Shown: in pieces, positions 1-10,989 of the stretch | Layout of the letters: every line of letters begins with the position of its first letter | Position numbering within the stretch: position 1 is the first letter of the stretch | NCBI GenBank assembly: GCA_000507305.1 | Contig: DF239328.1 | Location: 1-64,000, forward strand | DNA: 64,000 nt | Origin: Breviolum minutum Mf 1.05b.01 | Lineage: Eukaryota > Sar > Dinophyceae > Suessiales > Symbiodiniaceae | Direction: 5' to 3' | Notes under the pieces: model-generated | Told to the model about the DNA's origin: nothing | The model's input: the letters and a program-made list of their open reading frames with translations, nothing else | Databases searched by the model: none | Position numbers and translations under genes: made by a program

Positions 1-190
1 GTTTCAATCCCGTCCCTCCTAAAACTCTGTAGGTTCCCAACCTACAGCCCGTCTACCCCTCAAAGTTTCATTCCCGTCCCTCCTAAAACTCTGTAGGTTG
101 CCAAACTACAGCCTGTCTACCTCCAAAACTCTGTATGTAGCTAACCTACAGCCTTCCTAACCCTCAAAGTTTCAATCCCGTCCCTCCTAA
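1..190. repeat. Tandem repeat with palindromic core
   Basis: A unit starting GTTTCAATCCCGTCCCTCC recurs at 1 and 65 (64-bp spacing), with a degenerate third copy from about 169. Each unit carries a hairpin-forming core: CTGTAGGTT, a short loop, then AACCTACAG. One copy between 121 and 155 is decayed (CTGTATGTAG). The array lies on the 3' side of the last visible ClpC exon, so it is probably intronic. A related palindrome forms the array at 37392-37567. Confidence 0.85.
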
Positions 191-234
191 AATAACCTAC
201 AGCATCCCTACCTCTCCAAATGCTTCCCATTTTT

Positions 235-3200
235 TGAGGCTGATCTCCTCGTACTTCTTGGCCAGGCCTTGAAGGATGGTCAGTGTCTCTTCGTTAGTTG
301 GCTCTGGCACATTGACAGGCTGGAAACGTCGTTCCAATGCCTGATGATAACCACGAGCAGGCCATGCTAAATCAAACAACGTTTAAAGCACTCGGTAAGA
401 ATGAAAGGGCTCAGAAAGACTGAGAAAGTATCTGAAAGACCATCCACTGTATTGTGACATTTGCAACAATTTCTTTGGCATGACAAAGATTCTATTCTGC
501 ACAACTTCGGAACTATGAGAATTGTTTAAGTGGATATAAGTGGATGTCTCTTATTATCTTTCTTATATGGGACACATTTTATCACATTACACGTTGATGA
601 CGCCATGTCTCCCGGGGCTTCCATAGTCAAAAGCCAACCTTGTCCTTCTCAATGTACTTCCTGTACTCCTCAATGGTAGTGGCACCAATGACCTGCAGGG
701 GTTGAGAGATACGAACTACGACTTGACACATTGAAGAGGCACGGGAAGCTGCCTGCAACTCGCCACGGGACAATGCTGGCTTCATGATGTTGCCGGCGTC
801 AATGGCACCTCCACCATCACCTGTACCACCCGCACCAACAATGGTGTGGATCTCATCCTGAGCAATGCGCTGTCTTTTGATGATACTGACGACGTCCATT
901 CAAAAACCCCTTTGTTCCAATAGAACATTTGAATGCAAATGAGTTGATATCAACTTAATGTTCTATTTGAAGATCTTTCAATCACGTTTGCTAGGGCCAG
1001 GGTGTGCCTCTCTTTTGCTGTCAAGCCGCGATCATCAAAATGATCTGTTTCTTGGAGTCAAGAACTTCTTTGATCACCTCAATACAACACAGGCTCACTC
1101 CGGCCAATCAGATCTTGTCTACGTCGTCTACGTATATAAAACATACCAATTGCCAATATCGCAATACACAACGAAATACACATTCTATATCGTAAAATTC
1201 CTTATAACATATAACGTAGCTCTCACAGAATATCTTTGAGCCCCAGACATTCTTCAAACGCTCCTCAAATTCACCACGATAGCGGGTGCCAGCCAGCAAC
1301 ATTGCCAAGTCCAATTGCACGATGCGCTTTCCTTCAGGAGGTGAAAGCAGGACCCAAGTGAGGCCATGCACAGCTCATTCACATATCATCACATCATGTA
1401 TCTTGTGAAGTTGTAAAGAAAGACTGAACATGACTGAAGTGTACCGTTCTGTCACCGGACACCATGGTTTATGGGCCTTGCAACAGTTCAGGAACATCAC
1501 CTGCCACGATCTTCTGTGCCAAACCCTCTGCGATGGCGGTCTTGCCAACTCCTGGCTCTCCGATGAGCACCTCAGATTGAGGCATCAAGCGCCAAAACGA
1601 AGCAAAAAGAAACAACAGAACATCCATTTCATATTGCACTTTGAAATCATTCTTCTAGCGACTATGGCAATCTCATTCATGGAAGGATGACATGGTATGG
1701 CAGATGAATTCTGAAAACCTGAAAAATTCAGTGACATCCATACCAGCACCAGCACCAATCTCAAGCGAAGATGCTGGATTGTTCTTTTGTCGACGTGCCA
1801 AAATTTGGATGGTTCGCTCCAGCTCCGCAGCCCGGCCGACGAGAGGATCCATCTTTCCTTCCTCTGCGGCCTATCAACAAGGAGTGGTAGAAAATAAGCT
1901 GAAAAACGAGATCCATCAAGATCCATTGGAAAATCACTGAATCTGGACTTTGATTATACTTGATGATTTGCTATTAACTAACATCATAATTTGAATGAAT
2001 ATCTGGGTGGCTCCTTTGTTCCTGGCCAAACTCAATGGAAAATCCCTGCCTTCGTGAGGTCGTTGCCAAACTCCTCCAAAGTGACAGTCTTACCTGAGCC
2101 ACCTCCACGTGAGGTCACTCCAACGAGGCTTCGGTCATCCTTCTCCTGAAGCTCCTCAAAACATCACAAAAAATGCCTCCATTGGGCAACAAAAAATGCA
2201 GAAACACCATCTATGATGATATGTTGACAAAGCAGTACAGATACAACAATCAAACATGAAGACCATGAATGATTGTGAATACTGGATTGTGTTAAACATG
2301 TCTAAAAAACATGCATGGTGGTGTGTGCGTGTGTTTTGTGTGCGTGCATGGTTTCTTCCATCTTGCGGAAGACTGCAAAAACCCATAGGCTCCACACATA
2401 TGTTCATAATGTTTATGACTTTTTTGTAACGTCTAAGTCTAAGACCTGCCTAAGTCAAAGCCTGAAATTACATCAATATGCCCTGATGGCCAGGAAAGCA
2501 GCAGTACATGGCATGGCGGTATCAATTTGAGGGGTGCCAACGGGTCCTTAATGATCTCTTCTGGCATCTTAGACGGCTCAACACCCAACTTCTCCAAGAT
2601 CTTGACGGCGTTTCCATTGTCCTGCATTGTACAAAAAACAGCATTTCACCGGCCTAAAAATTGTCATCGATTGTATTTGTTGCAAACACGTCCTCTTTGA
2701 GGAGAGCCAACAAGATGTGAGCAGTATCAATGGTGTTCGCGTTCAGCCTCTTGGCTTCTTCCACCTAAGCAGGCAGGACTGTTCCATGAACAAGCGTGAT
2801 CGAACACGGGATTCGGGAGCCCTTGAAACCAATGACCAAGGCACACCATCGCCCAATACACGCTTTGCGGCTGGGGTGAAAGGGATCTCCACTGAGACCA
2901 TGCCAGTACCACGGCCAACCATCTCTTCCATCGTCTTGCGGGTTTCCTGCTAATGACATTGCTTTTCTATGCTCTTTTCAATCTCTTTTCACATCGCTGG
3001 TGTAGTCAACTCTCCGGTCCTTGAGCGTCACATTGAACTTTTTCAGCACCTTTCCTGAGGCCCCACTGGTGTCGGCTACAACTCCAACCAGCAACATCTC
3101 AGTGCCAACATAGTTGTGGCCCAAACGCCTGGACTCCTGCCATCAGACCGAAGTGTATCTAAATCAGATTAGATCCTTTTTGGTCAAGATCAAAATATCA

Positions 3201-3296
3201 CTTTGGCACACTGAGACTCTCCTCCTGTGCCAGCATCACGGCCTTGATGGCCTTTTCATTGAATCGCTCAAACATCCTCAGTTCTGCATCAATTAG
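235..3296 (-). CDS. clpC: ClpC-type Hsp100 chaperone, N-terminal half (3' part off the window)
   Basis: AAA+ unfoldase that feeds the Clp protease, expected in the plastid stroma. Exons on the minus strand: 3296-3222, 3136-3011, 2946-~2854, 2764-2690, 2621-~2529, ~2154-2050, 1870-1775, 1570-1477, 1331-1249, 1077-1030, 857-753, 692-639, 340-~235. The first five encode the double Clp-N domain ([19 protein letters not shown], then [12 protein letters not shown]). Next come the linker [12 protein letters not shown] and the first ATPase: Walker A GEPGVGKT, the pore region [15 protein letters not shown], Walker B IILMIDEIHT, and [17 protein letters not shown]. The last visible exon starts [14 protein letters not shown]. 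The first Clp-N repeat and EIPFTP mark ClpC rather than ClpB. Five introns (after 2050, 1775, 1477, 1030 and 753) start with GC, and one (after 3222) with GA. AAA2 and the C-terminus lie beyond position 1. Confidence 0.93.
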
Positions 3297-3469
3297 CTAA
3301 GCACAGCATAAACAGTGGGTTTCAAAACAGCCAAAGACTGACTTCTAGGTTGACATGATAGAGTGCAGCATTCCTTCCAGGAAAATCCAAACTGATCAAA
3401 ACATTGAATATCATATTGGCTTGTATATATCTAAATATGCATGTGATAAACAGAGTATTGAGACGGCTG

Positions 3470-5040
3470 ATTCGGGATGAATCATAAGGCATTGCCGAGC
3501 ATCATGGACATTGATGAGAGCCCAGACCCCGAACTGTTCGAAGGAGTTGACACAGGCCTGGAATTCTCTGGAAATCCATTGTGTTGCGAAAACATAATGC
3601 ATTGATGATGCTACCTACATGTTTCTTCCACAAATTGTATTGGGTTCAGAGATTGTTTTGTTGACATGTTCAATGTTTTGAGGCCCAAGATGCCCTGTCA
3701 CTGAACCGGCCATAGATGACCCCAGGAAGGAGGAGCTGCTGGAGGTGATGCCTTGCAACAAAAACAAGCTCAAGTGACTGCCATGATGGGATCACGTAGA
3801 TCAGGTCAAGAGTCAAAAGAATTGAATTGAGGATGCTTATGTGATCGGATGCTGTAGCATTATGTCTACTGCCTTCTCAATTAACATTCTCATCTATGAA
3901 GACCAAATATATAGATCTATTTGAAAATGGTGCATCATTCATTGCTTGCAAAAGGGCAACATTAAGACAATTAGGAGTGACCAAATGTACCTATACGGTA
4001 TGACATGATCATGATCACCCGCAAAACTACCAGGACTCATGGCATCTCCTGACTCTATATAGCTATTTAACAGACTAAATTGTATAGTATAATAGAAAAG
4101 AACATAATATATAATATATCTTACAATTTACGTATATCTATGTATATCTATGTATATCTATCAATATACATATATATAATATACATAAATTTATCCTGCG
4201 AGTGATCTCAACTAACTACTACTTGTATGTCTATGTCTATTTCTTTCTGGACTAGCATGGACCCATCTTTTCTGCACTGACACATCTTTCATCCTGTGCC
4301 TCCGCAGGAGCTGACGCTCCAGGTGCCACAGGCACGGACGACCTTCTCCGTGCGGCGCGCACCCCTGACCTGTCAGTTTGAGGTGCAGGATCGAAGAATC
4401 TAAAGTGGGTTTGGTGGGAATGAATCCAATCTGGCTTTATTAAGTTGGAAAAACCCATCACTATCGCTGGATATGACAGGCATTCATAGACAATTGTTCA
4501 ATCTTGTGTTCAACTTTAGGGCGGCCTGATGTATTTGCTGTCGGAACGTTCTCGCTTGGGCAGTCCAGTCCAAACACAGTCCCGTTCAATCTGTAGACCC
4601 GGCTCACTAGGATCCAATCACTAATACATGGCGTGCACTTGGAAATGTGGTATGGGCTGGTATGGGAGTATGGTAGTGAAGAAAGGGTTGCTAATGCCTC
4701 AAAGAAGGGAAAACAAAGAAAGGAGCGGAGGGAGCAAAATCCTAAGTCGGTGATCCAAATTGCAACCTGTGCAATGTGCAAGTTGGAATCTCACCAGGAA
4801 TGCATCCTCAAACACTTCTTGCAATGCTTATACGTACAATTGCAATGTGCTGCAGTCCTGCCTTGAAACTTTGCTACCTTACGGCTTTCCTCCAATTTTT
4901 TCTAGACATAAGACAAAAAAAGAAACAATGACAAGCTTGCAGTTGTAGCAAGCATCTTGGGGCCCCTACTGGCACGGCGGCAGCGAAACCCACCCTGGCA
5001 GCAAAAATCGCCGCAAACCTGCATGCCGAGTCAAGTACCA
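3470..5040 (-). other. Possible 5' leader exons of ClpC (tentative)
   Basis: A plastid ClpC needs an N-terminal targeting leader upstream of MFERF. Four open minus-strand stretches have leader-like composition. 3570-3475 is Ser-rich (PVSTPSNSSGSGLSSMSMM). 3765-3705 is Ser-rich (ITSSSSSFLGSSMAGSV). 4385-4262 is Arg/Ser/Ala-rich (GVRAARRRSSVPVAPGAS). 5020-4935 follows a CAG and is hydrophobic (RFAAIFAARVGFAAAVPVG). A further open stretch at 4620-4500 (VSRVYRLNGTVFGLDCPSE) may also be coding. I could not find an ATG with a classical signal peptide or prove any junction, so the assignment to ClpC is inference from position and composition. Confidence 0.3.
3780..4245. other. AT-rich stretch, no gene seen
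   Basis: Strongly AT-rich, with repeated TATGTATATCTA-like runs around 4130-4190. No convincing exon on either strand. It is probably an intron or intergenic spacer. Confidence 0.6.
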
Positions 5041-5239
5041 AACTGATTGGCGATGACAAAGATGACTTCCTGTTGCATGTAGAGAAAATTTAAGAACCAA
5101 AACCAAGGCTTGTAAGGATCAGAAGATACTGCAACAGTCAGTATATGGCATAATTGGCATACTGTTATGGCATATTGGTTTTTCGATGCACATCCGCTAA
5201 TATCCTAGTGTCCCTAGAAACACTGAACAAGTGTGGTCA

Positions 5240-5632
5240 CTACCCCAAGCCGAGATGCGCAGCAGTGGCGGTGGCAGTGGCGGAGAGAATTCCACTGGAT
5301 GCGGATGGCTTTTGAAAGCTCCTCAGCATTTCAGGGGAGGTGCGAAGCTGGTACCCCATATTGCTTGAATCCAAGAAGCAGTGAAAACATGACAAAACTG
5401 CAAAATCACGGATTGGTTTTAGCAGAACTTTCATTCTACCAACAGCATGATTGAACATAATTTGAACATGTACTTCATGGCCAGTTTGTACCACAGCATG
5501 CCTAAATAGAAGGTCTAACCAAGTATCATTTCAGGCAGCGGATGCCCTGTTCGAGAAACCGGAGGCAAAGCCACGAAGGCTCCTGGCTGAGTTGAAACAA
5601 CATTCGTTCACAAGTGGACTGCTGCAGCTGAA
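5240..5632 (-). CDS. Unidentified exons
   Basis: Two minus-strand open stretches look protein-like. 5632-5526 reads QQSTCERMLFQLSQEPSW and ends at a stop. 5385-5240 reads SNMGYQLRTSPEMLRSFQKP, continues into a Ser/Ala/Thr-rich tail (ILSATATATAAHLGLG) and stops. They lie between the thioredoxin-fold gene upstream and ClpC downstream, so they may be the C-terminal end of the former. The family is not recognised. The plus-strand frame at 5535-5640 (RRLLAELKQHSFTSGLL) is also open, so strand is not certain. Confidence 0.35.
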
Positions 5633-6108
5633 TGTCAGTGAGATAAATCAAACCATCATTGAAATCGTTTGAAATCTCATAGGACTTCCTGGTGACCCTT
5701 GGCTGTTCCAAACAGTCCAGTCAAACAAATCCACCATTCTTCCCACTACAAACAAAGGGATGCACCAAGTTCTTCTACTGTAATTAGACATATTTAGACT
5801 AATAATATTCAATTATGTGCAGTTGCAAAATGATAGAACATGTGTGTGTGTGTCTACATTTGCTTGGCTTGGCAAGCCCACTTGTGGAAGTTCGGAATCT
5901 GGAAGTTCTAGAGAAACCTTGCCAGAAAATATAGGATTGATAGTGGATTCACAGTGCATGGTTTCCATCTTTTGGGCCAGAGAGGACGCCTAATGACCCA
6001 ATGGGATGTTGCAACATATGTGCAACATTCCAAGCAACACTCCAAGATCACTCTGGTTCACTCTATTATTTCCGTTCCGTTTTGAAACCACAAGTATGGG
6101 GCCTGTAC

Positions 6109-8023
6109 GAGGCAACAGGGATGCTGCGAAGACTGTTGCTGCTCCCAGTGCCGCCATCTTGATTCCAACCTGGGATAACTGGTCAATTGTTTTGCCCGCA
6201 TGAGTCCCAAAAGCTTCCCAAATGTATACCAAGGCTGGGCTGAAATTTGGACACATTTGGCAAAATTCACCCCAAGTGACTTGATTATGGCGGCCGGCCA
6301 TTGCAGCGGGCATATTTGACATGTGGGAAGCCCGAGGAAACAAAAAAGCTGCGGTAACACAACAAACTAACACAATTTTTTGGATCCTAAAGGTCAGCCC
6401 TATGGAGCTCTACTATATCTCAGTCAGATACAGCGAACTTCTGCAGTTTTTATTGCAGAGTCAATCCCAACTCAATTCACCATGTCCTTTTCAAAAAGCA
6501 AAAGACATAAACTAGACAATGTGCACCTACCCAGCGTAAGAAAAACCGCGCTGCATTTGTCATTTGTCATTTTTCGCTCGACATGTGCGTGCGTTGACTT
6601 CTTAAAGCTCTCCTTGCCCCATAATACGCTGCCAAAGCCTCGGTTGTGCAGAAATAACTCAGCTGCGCAAATGGCACATGGACCACGGATCAATATGTCT
6701 AGGCCATTGGCGCTCACAGCTTACATCAGCGATTTTTTGATATTTTTTGTCCCTCTTCACATTGCTAAGAACATTTGTAATTATGCATGAACGTAAACAA
6801 TCTCAAGTCACCAATTTGACTTCCAACAATGACCAAGATACTGCTGGAAGAAACTCCTCTCTGGTGGAATTTCCTCACCTTCCAGTTCTCCATCTAAGGC
6901 TTTTTGTGCAAAGGTCACAAGCTCAGTTGAAGTCTTCGAGCCCTTGTAGCGATACATCCGGTGCTTGGCGAAGAGCAACGACGTTGGCTGCCAGAGAGAA
7001 AGGGTGAGGACCATGGAAGTTGTATGAAGTTGCATCACAGGATGAAACAAGTCCAATGAAGGCAGGAATGAAATGTTGCACACCGGCAATTCAATGGCCA
7101 CTCACAACATCGCATAAAATCCCATAAAACAACACACGAAACACTTGCCATGAATCGGGGAAGTACTTTCACTCCAGCAAGTAGAACTTTAAAGTACGAA
7201 CTGCTGGGGCCTTCTTGATGCCGAACCTCTTCCAAAGTTCTTTGCCGTCCTTTCATCACTGTGACCGTTGTCAAGTCTTGCGCCGTAAACGAATGTCAAT
7301 GATGCAAATCACACCCCATTTCCAAGTGTTGGGGGTTGCTCGGACGGGGAAAGCAAATCGATAAACTCGTGCAATGCTACTAAGCATGTATAATCAAACA
7401 TGTGCCCTCATGTGCCCTCTAAGTCTATTTCTCTATTTGATTTTATCCGGTGATGGATGCAGTTTCTCTGAAGACTTCAAATTGAAAATTACCAACGCAG
7501 TCAAGTTTGCCTCTTACCCTCCATCTGTCAGATTTACGACTCTGCAGCATGCATTCTAACCATCTGATCATCTCATGCCCAAGTGCTGACCTTCACAACT
7601 GCAGGGATCACATAGGCGTCTCTCAGTTCTTCTTCAGCAGCTTCCAGGGCTTCTTCTAGGTCATTGCCGAAGGACACGAACCAGCTGCCAGTGGTCATTC
7701 CCGTCGACGCCTGGGCAGGAAGATTGTGCGCATGTAGGTCATGAATGATCATGAGAAAGTATGATACCTATTGTATCCTATGGTTACCTATGCATTAGAT
7801 CCAAGCTAGCTACTTGGCAGTTGGCGGAGTTGCTTTGATGATGTGCACAATATCTCACGCCATTCAAAGATTCATGGCCAGAGTTCATCCATGTTCATGG
7901 ATACTTGTCGAACTATATATTACCTGCCTGCGTTTGATGCTCAAAGTTGTCGTCATTAAGCTCTTGGAGTGCCGCCGCCAAGGGCAAAAGGAGCTTCAAG
8001 AGGGTCATGGCGATGTTGTGCAT
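6109..8023 (-). CDS. Secreted thioredoxin-fold (PDI-like) protein without CXXC
   Basis: Probable ER or secretory-pathway protein of the protein disulfide isomerase fold. Exon 1 (8023-7928) starts MHNIAMTLLKLLLPLAAALQ, a signal peptide, followed by ELNDDNFEHQTQ, which matches the PDI domain start. Exon 2 (7710-7591) reads ASTGMTTGSWFVSFGND and then an acidic helix. Exon 3 (7249-7202) gives KELWKRFGIKKAP and exon 4 (6987-~6857) gives TSLLFAKHRMYRYKG, the last strands of a thioredoxin fold, then EGEEIPPE. An exon at 6169-6109 with a hydrophobic run (MAALGAATVFAASLL) may be a membrane anchor; its joining is inferred. The usual W-C-G-H-C after WFVSF is absent, so the domain should be redox-inactive. 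Intron 1 begins with GC, proved by frame (QTQ|ASTG). Confidence 0.75.
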
Positions 8024-8149
8024 AGTGGAAGGATGATCTGCTATGATCACAACATGCTGCAATGTTGATGACTTGTTGAACAGCACTGTCCGACTCCAAA
8101 GCCTGGTGCTGTCAAACTATAAGGTCTCATCAGGTTTTGAGCGCTCCAA

Positions 8150-9200
8150 AGCTTGCTCTGGTAAGTGTATGATGATTGCGGTGTACAATGTTGGAGCTGC
8201 TTGCCGCATGGTTTCATTGAGGCAACATGAAACTGCAACAAATCGAAGGTCCAACAACGTGTCCTCATCCTAAGCATACGTTGCTACGTGTACAGCCAAG
8301 CTGAAATGCTGCGTACTTTGCCGGTGTCCTTTGTCCCTGTTGAAAGTTTGGAGACCTGTCGCAGCTTCACGATTGCAATACTGCACATGTGGCCAAGCGA
8401 ATCCCTTCCTAAAATACAGCAAAATAAAATCTAGGATGGCAGCTTGATGCAAGGAGACAGCACGATGACACAGTAAGTGGAGGTCATTCCAGCCAAGTTA
8501 CCTTTAAACTTTACCATTCAATACCCACAACATATCAAAGACAAATCTGAGGCGCTCACAACAACCAAGTGACCTCAAAAACAATTGATTGCCTCCAGGA
8601 ACTCAGGAGACGTTGTGATGGCATCTACTAGTATCTATGTTTATCTCTACAGGCATCTCATGTCTATGAATCATTATGAATCCCAAAAGATTTATTTTAT
8701 AAAGCATATCTTAACAAAGCAAGTTACAAACAGAGAGCAAAACACACAACCAAAAAAAGCAACTGAAGCAGTGAACCACAAATCAAAAGCGTTCAAAATT
8801 AAATGCAAGCACAATTAATCAAATGATACAAGTACTATAATTTGGTACCTCCAGAAGCGATATAACCTCCGACTCTCAATGACTAGTTGTAAGCATAACT
8901 TTATAGATTCTGAGTCCTGAGGCATATTTATGAGTTCCAGCGCCAGCGCGCTTCAGCATCTTTAAAGGTATTTCAAGATTCAGGATTGCGCAGAAAGTCA
9001 ATAACGGGCGGGGGGGATCAAGTCGCGAACAGATTTCCATGACAAGGTGCATAACCATTCTTTGAAGATCTCTTCACCCAAAGGCTCTTCTTTGTGACAG
9101 GGCGATGGCTTCCTGGCTTGACAGCTTTGATGACACACACGTCGTTGAACCTTGCGTACACCATATACTTGTCATCGCAGTTTCTATCACCATTTATCAC
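8150..9200 (-). CDS. Unidentified multi-exon gene
   Basis: Three minus-strand coding-like stretches lie upstream of the PDI-like start at 8023. 9200-9020 reads DDKYMVYARFNDVCVIKAVK and continues with Lys/Ser-rich sequence. 8400-8295 reads CSIAIVKLRQVSKLSTGTKD. 8280-~8155 reads DEDTLLDLRFVAVSCCLNE, then TMRQAAPTLYTAIIIH. The third segment superficially resembles a cytochrome P450 K-helix (ETMR), but no heme-binding loop follows before the next gene. I do not assign a family, and joining the three into one gene is inference. Confidence 0.4.
8580..8870. other. A/C-rich spacer, no gene seen
   Basis: Low-complexity sequence rich in A and C on the plus strand, with runs such as CAAAGCAAGTTACAAAC. 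I see no supported exon. Confidence 0.5.
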
Positions 9201-9560
9201 CCATGCTCACTACAATGCAGGATACTCACACGGGAAACGGAAAACAGTGAGAAGGCAACCTTTTTTTGATCAGCTGTTCGCTGGGTCTGGAAAATGGCCC
9301 TCCTTTGGAGTAACATGCACCAATGTCAAGCAGCACTGGCGCAACGAAAATTTCAAGATGTTTTTGTAATTCTGCCAGCTTAGACCTGGCTACTGAAAGA
9401 AATATACAAAGATTTCACAAATGAGATCATTCATTGCGTAAACCGTCACCCGTCATAAAACAGCCTTTCCAGCCGAACGGGAGCGTTTACAAGTCCGTCA
9501 GCATTCTACCAGCCAACTTCACATGGGAAGTCGAATCAAGAAATGCTTCCGAAGACCTTC

Positions 9561-10331
9561 CTACTGAACAGTACTTCCCTGATTGTGTGAGGCCTTGGCT
9601 TTGGGGAGGAGTGTTCGGCAAAGAGGTGGCTCCCCAGTGCCAACCCCAACAATTGAGTCATAGTTGGCCTTATAGCCCTGCCTGGGGGCAGGATGAACCA
9701 AGAGCCCTTCCTTGCCTGTACGGCCCCAAGCAAGCACACTCCGTCTGTGGAAGTAGCAATAGAATTGCATGGCATGCTCGGGCTGGATGAAGTTCACTAC
9801 TGCAAAGCCGAAGTTGCCATGGCCATGACAAAATGGCAAGTAGAGCAAATCAAAGCAACCTTGGAAACCGGAGGACATCAAGTCGTAGAGGAACATGTCC
9901 TGAGTGTAGTTGGAGGGCAAATTCCTTAGGATCACGGAAACACACCCAGCAGCATTTTCCCAGCTCCAGGTGCTCGTAGCCATCTGGCTCGATTTGTCTT
10001 GCCATTCGGGCCATTCGCAAGGAATCCCTGCAACTGAGCCTGGCTGCACAAGTCCCAGAAACTGATCACACTGGTCGCAGTGGTCACCCACCATCTGTCC
10101 AGAGATCAGCTCAGTGAACACAGTTGAGGCCGATGCATCACTGTCTTGATCGCAAGCAAACTTGGGCTGAGGCACTTGGCTTGGCTCAGGGCTTTCCAAA
10201 CTGCGAAAAGTGCCCAGAACCCTCATCCGGATGAAGCACAAAGTGCTAGTATTAAAGGTAATTTGGCTCCATGCACTACACCTGATATCACCTGATGTTT
10301 GAGCCAACCTTGCGACATTCATTCCCGCCAT
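9561..10331 (-). CDS. Mei2-like RNA-binding protein (C-terminal RRM type)
   Basis: RNA-binding protein of the Mei2/RRM_2 group; roles in dinoflagellates are unknown. The open frame is 256 codons if started at ATG 10331, with a second in-frame ATG at 10226 (MRVLGTF). Residues about 130-230 form the RRM: beta-1 VSVILRNLPSNYTQDM, then LMSSGFQGCFDLLYLPF, then GFAVVNFIQPEHAMQFYCYF. The Mei2-type extension RQGYKANYDSIVG follows. The N-terminal 120 residues are acidic and Cys/Asp rich (DHCDQCDQ) with no recognised domain. The frame stops at 9561, but a terminal intron is possible. A larger relative lies at 30540-32985. Confidence 0.8.
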   Translation of the reverse strand: MAGMNVARLAQTSGDIRCSAWSQITFNTSTLCFIRMRVLGTFRSLESPEPSQVPQPKFACDQDSDASASTVFTELISGQMVGDHCDQCDQFLGLVQPGSVAGIPCEWPEWQDKSSQMATSTWSWENAAGCVSVILRNLPSNYTQDMFLYDLMSSGFQGCFDLLYLPFCHGHGNFGFAVVNFIQPEHAMQFYCYFHRRSVLAWGRTGKEGLLVHPAPRQGYKANYDSIVGVGTGEPPLCRTLLPKAKASHNQGSTVQ

Positions 10332-10394
10332 GATCTGCCTTTGAGAGCAAATGAAGAATAGTCAAGAAGTGGCATTGACCATGCGTTGGACGTA

Positions 10395-10800
10395 CTTGTG
10401 CAATAGATTCTGAGCAAAAATGAAGGTGTAGTGTATCGTCATCAATGCAATACACTTTGTGAAACATGGTGAAACTGTGCAAATCTTCAAGAGCGATGGC
10501 CTCAAAAAAGGACCCTCGGCAGTCATGGGGGCCCTGAAGCATACAGGACAGATTCACTGCTTCCAATGTACACTTCGACCCCTTCAAGTGTTGAATCAAA
10601 ATGCACCGGAAACGACAACTTCAGTGTAAACAATGATAAACAATGTGCAATCAAAGAATGCCCATTGCCAAGCGCTTGACAACAATGGCCTTGGCAAAAC
10701 CACTGAATGTCTATGAGTTTGCTTCCATGATGCCATTTCTCTGCCGAGCTTTGCGCCCTGATGATCTTGCCATTAAATAGTGAAAGCCCATGATCCGGAA
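10395..10800 (-). CDS. Unidentified exons
   Basis: Two coding-like stretches just upstream of the Mei2-like frame. 10800-10670 reads LSLFNGKIIRAQSSAEKWHH. 10560-10395 reads GSFFEAIALEDLHSFTMFHK and continues VYCIDDDTLHLHFC. They could be 5' exons of the Mei2-like gene or the end of the gene upstream. No family recognised. Confidence 0.3.
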
Positions 10801-10989
10801 AGTGTAAGTGTTCGGGAATCCTCCACTCAAGCGAGCTTGACAGCACGACACATGGAGGACCAGGAGGATATCCTTCAAGGATTCAAGGTTACAAACCTCA
10901 GTCCTTCTTTGGGTGGCATCTCTTCTGTGTGTGCATGCACCTCGGATCAGTGTCTGTTTGCCTTCCTGCCCAATAAGGCCCAGACTGTG

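Noticed and set aside
1-190. CRISPR-like array (repeated palindromic units)
   Set aside because: The units are only two to three, degenerate, with no uniform unique spacers, and the window is eukaryotic with spliced genes.
3411-3602. Glycoside-hydrolase-like stretch (FGVWALINVHDA)
   Set aside because: Only one short match. A Ser-rich alternative frame fits the position upstream of ClpC better.
8155-8280. Cytochrome P450 K-helix (CLNETMR)
   Set aside because: No heme-binding Cys loop follows before the next gene begins at 8023, and other P450 motifs are absent.
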